6,059 nucleotides of DNA from Thermoplasmata archaeon (lineage in GTDB: Archaea > Thermoplasmatota > Thermoplasmata > Thermoplasmatales > Thermoplasmataceae): positions 1 to 6,059 of the forward strand of contig JAKAAK010000197.1 in assembly GCA_021797025.1 (NCBI GenBank), in the 5' to 3' direction. The notes under the pieces were generated by a model. The model did no database searches. It was not told the origin of the DNA and saw only the letters and a program-made list of their open reading frames with translations. The position numbers and the translations under genes are program-made. Shown in pieces: positions 5,947-6,059 of the stretch (position 1 is its first letter; each line of letters starts with the position of its first letter).

Positions 5947-6059
5947 TTTATGTAATAATTCACAGAAATTCTCGCATAAGTACAATAAGAAGCATATTTT
6001 GTGCATTATATAAAAATATATTCAGGAAAACGAAATTAATAATACAAATATTTATATAT

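Noticed and set aside
6050..6059. ATTTATATAT at the right edge as a plus-strand TATA box
   Set aside because: The gene it would serve lies outside the window, so it cannot be supported.

Overview
The window looks like chromosomal DNA of a low-GC archaeon, most probably a member of the Thermoplasmatales (Ferroplasma, Acidiplasma, Cuniculiplasma or Thermoplasma type). Direct signs are an archaeal Orc1/Cdc6 initiator, ribosomal protein eL40 (archaea and eukaryotes only), a UPF0200 family P-loop kinase (archaeal), and the archaeal-type fructose-1,6-bisphosphate aldolase/phosphatase. Coding is AT-rich, Arg is mostly AGA/AGG and Ile often ATA. Several genes have TATA-like boxes about 25 bases before the start codon and no Shine-Dalgarno site, as expected for leaderless archaeal transcripts. 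The genus is inference.

Left half, plus strand: a folC gene (folylpolyglutamate/dihydrofolate synthase) enters already open at the left edge and ends at 1040. After an 83-base spacer with a TATA-like box inside an imperfect inverted repeat comes the replication initiator gene orc1/cdc6 (1124-2392). A 40-base promoter spacer then leads to a two-gene unit: a 96-residue protein I do not recognise (2433-2723), joined by an ATGA overlap to a UPF0200 P-loop kinase (2720-3292).

Middle, minus strand: the kinase gene meets purQ (3281-4063) tail to tail with a 12-base overlap. purQ encodes the glutaminase subunit of FGAM synthase. Just upstream of it, and overlapping its GTG start by 11 bases, is a short gene for the zinc-finger ribosomal protein eL40 (4053-4202, 49 residues). 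The two look like one transcript, eL40 first, with the Shine-Dalgarno site for purQ inside the eL40 gene.

A stretch of about 570 bases without an intact gene (4203-4769) holds the eL40 promoter, a 32-base GC-rich island with a perfect 6-bp hairpin, broken minus-strand reading-frame fragments that may be a decayed gene, an AT-rich repeat pair, and T-rich tracts downstream of fbp.

Right part: the minus-strand gene for fructose-1,6-bisphosphate aldolase/phosphatase (4770-5915), the gluconeogenic enzyme of archaea, stands alone with its own promoter. The last 144 bases are AT-rich intergenic DNA.

The genes are mainly housekeeping (folate, replication initiation, purine synthesis, ribosome, gluconeogenesis). 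I see no CRISPR array, no intact mobile element and no defence system. The least explained parts are the 96-residue protein/kinase pair and the 4203-4769 region.
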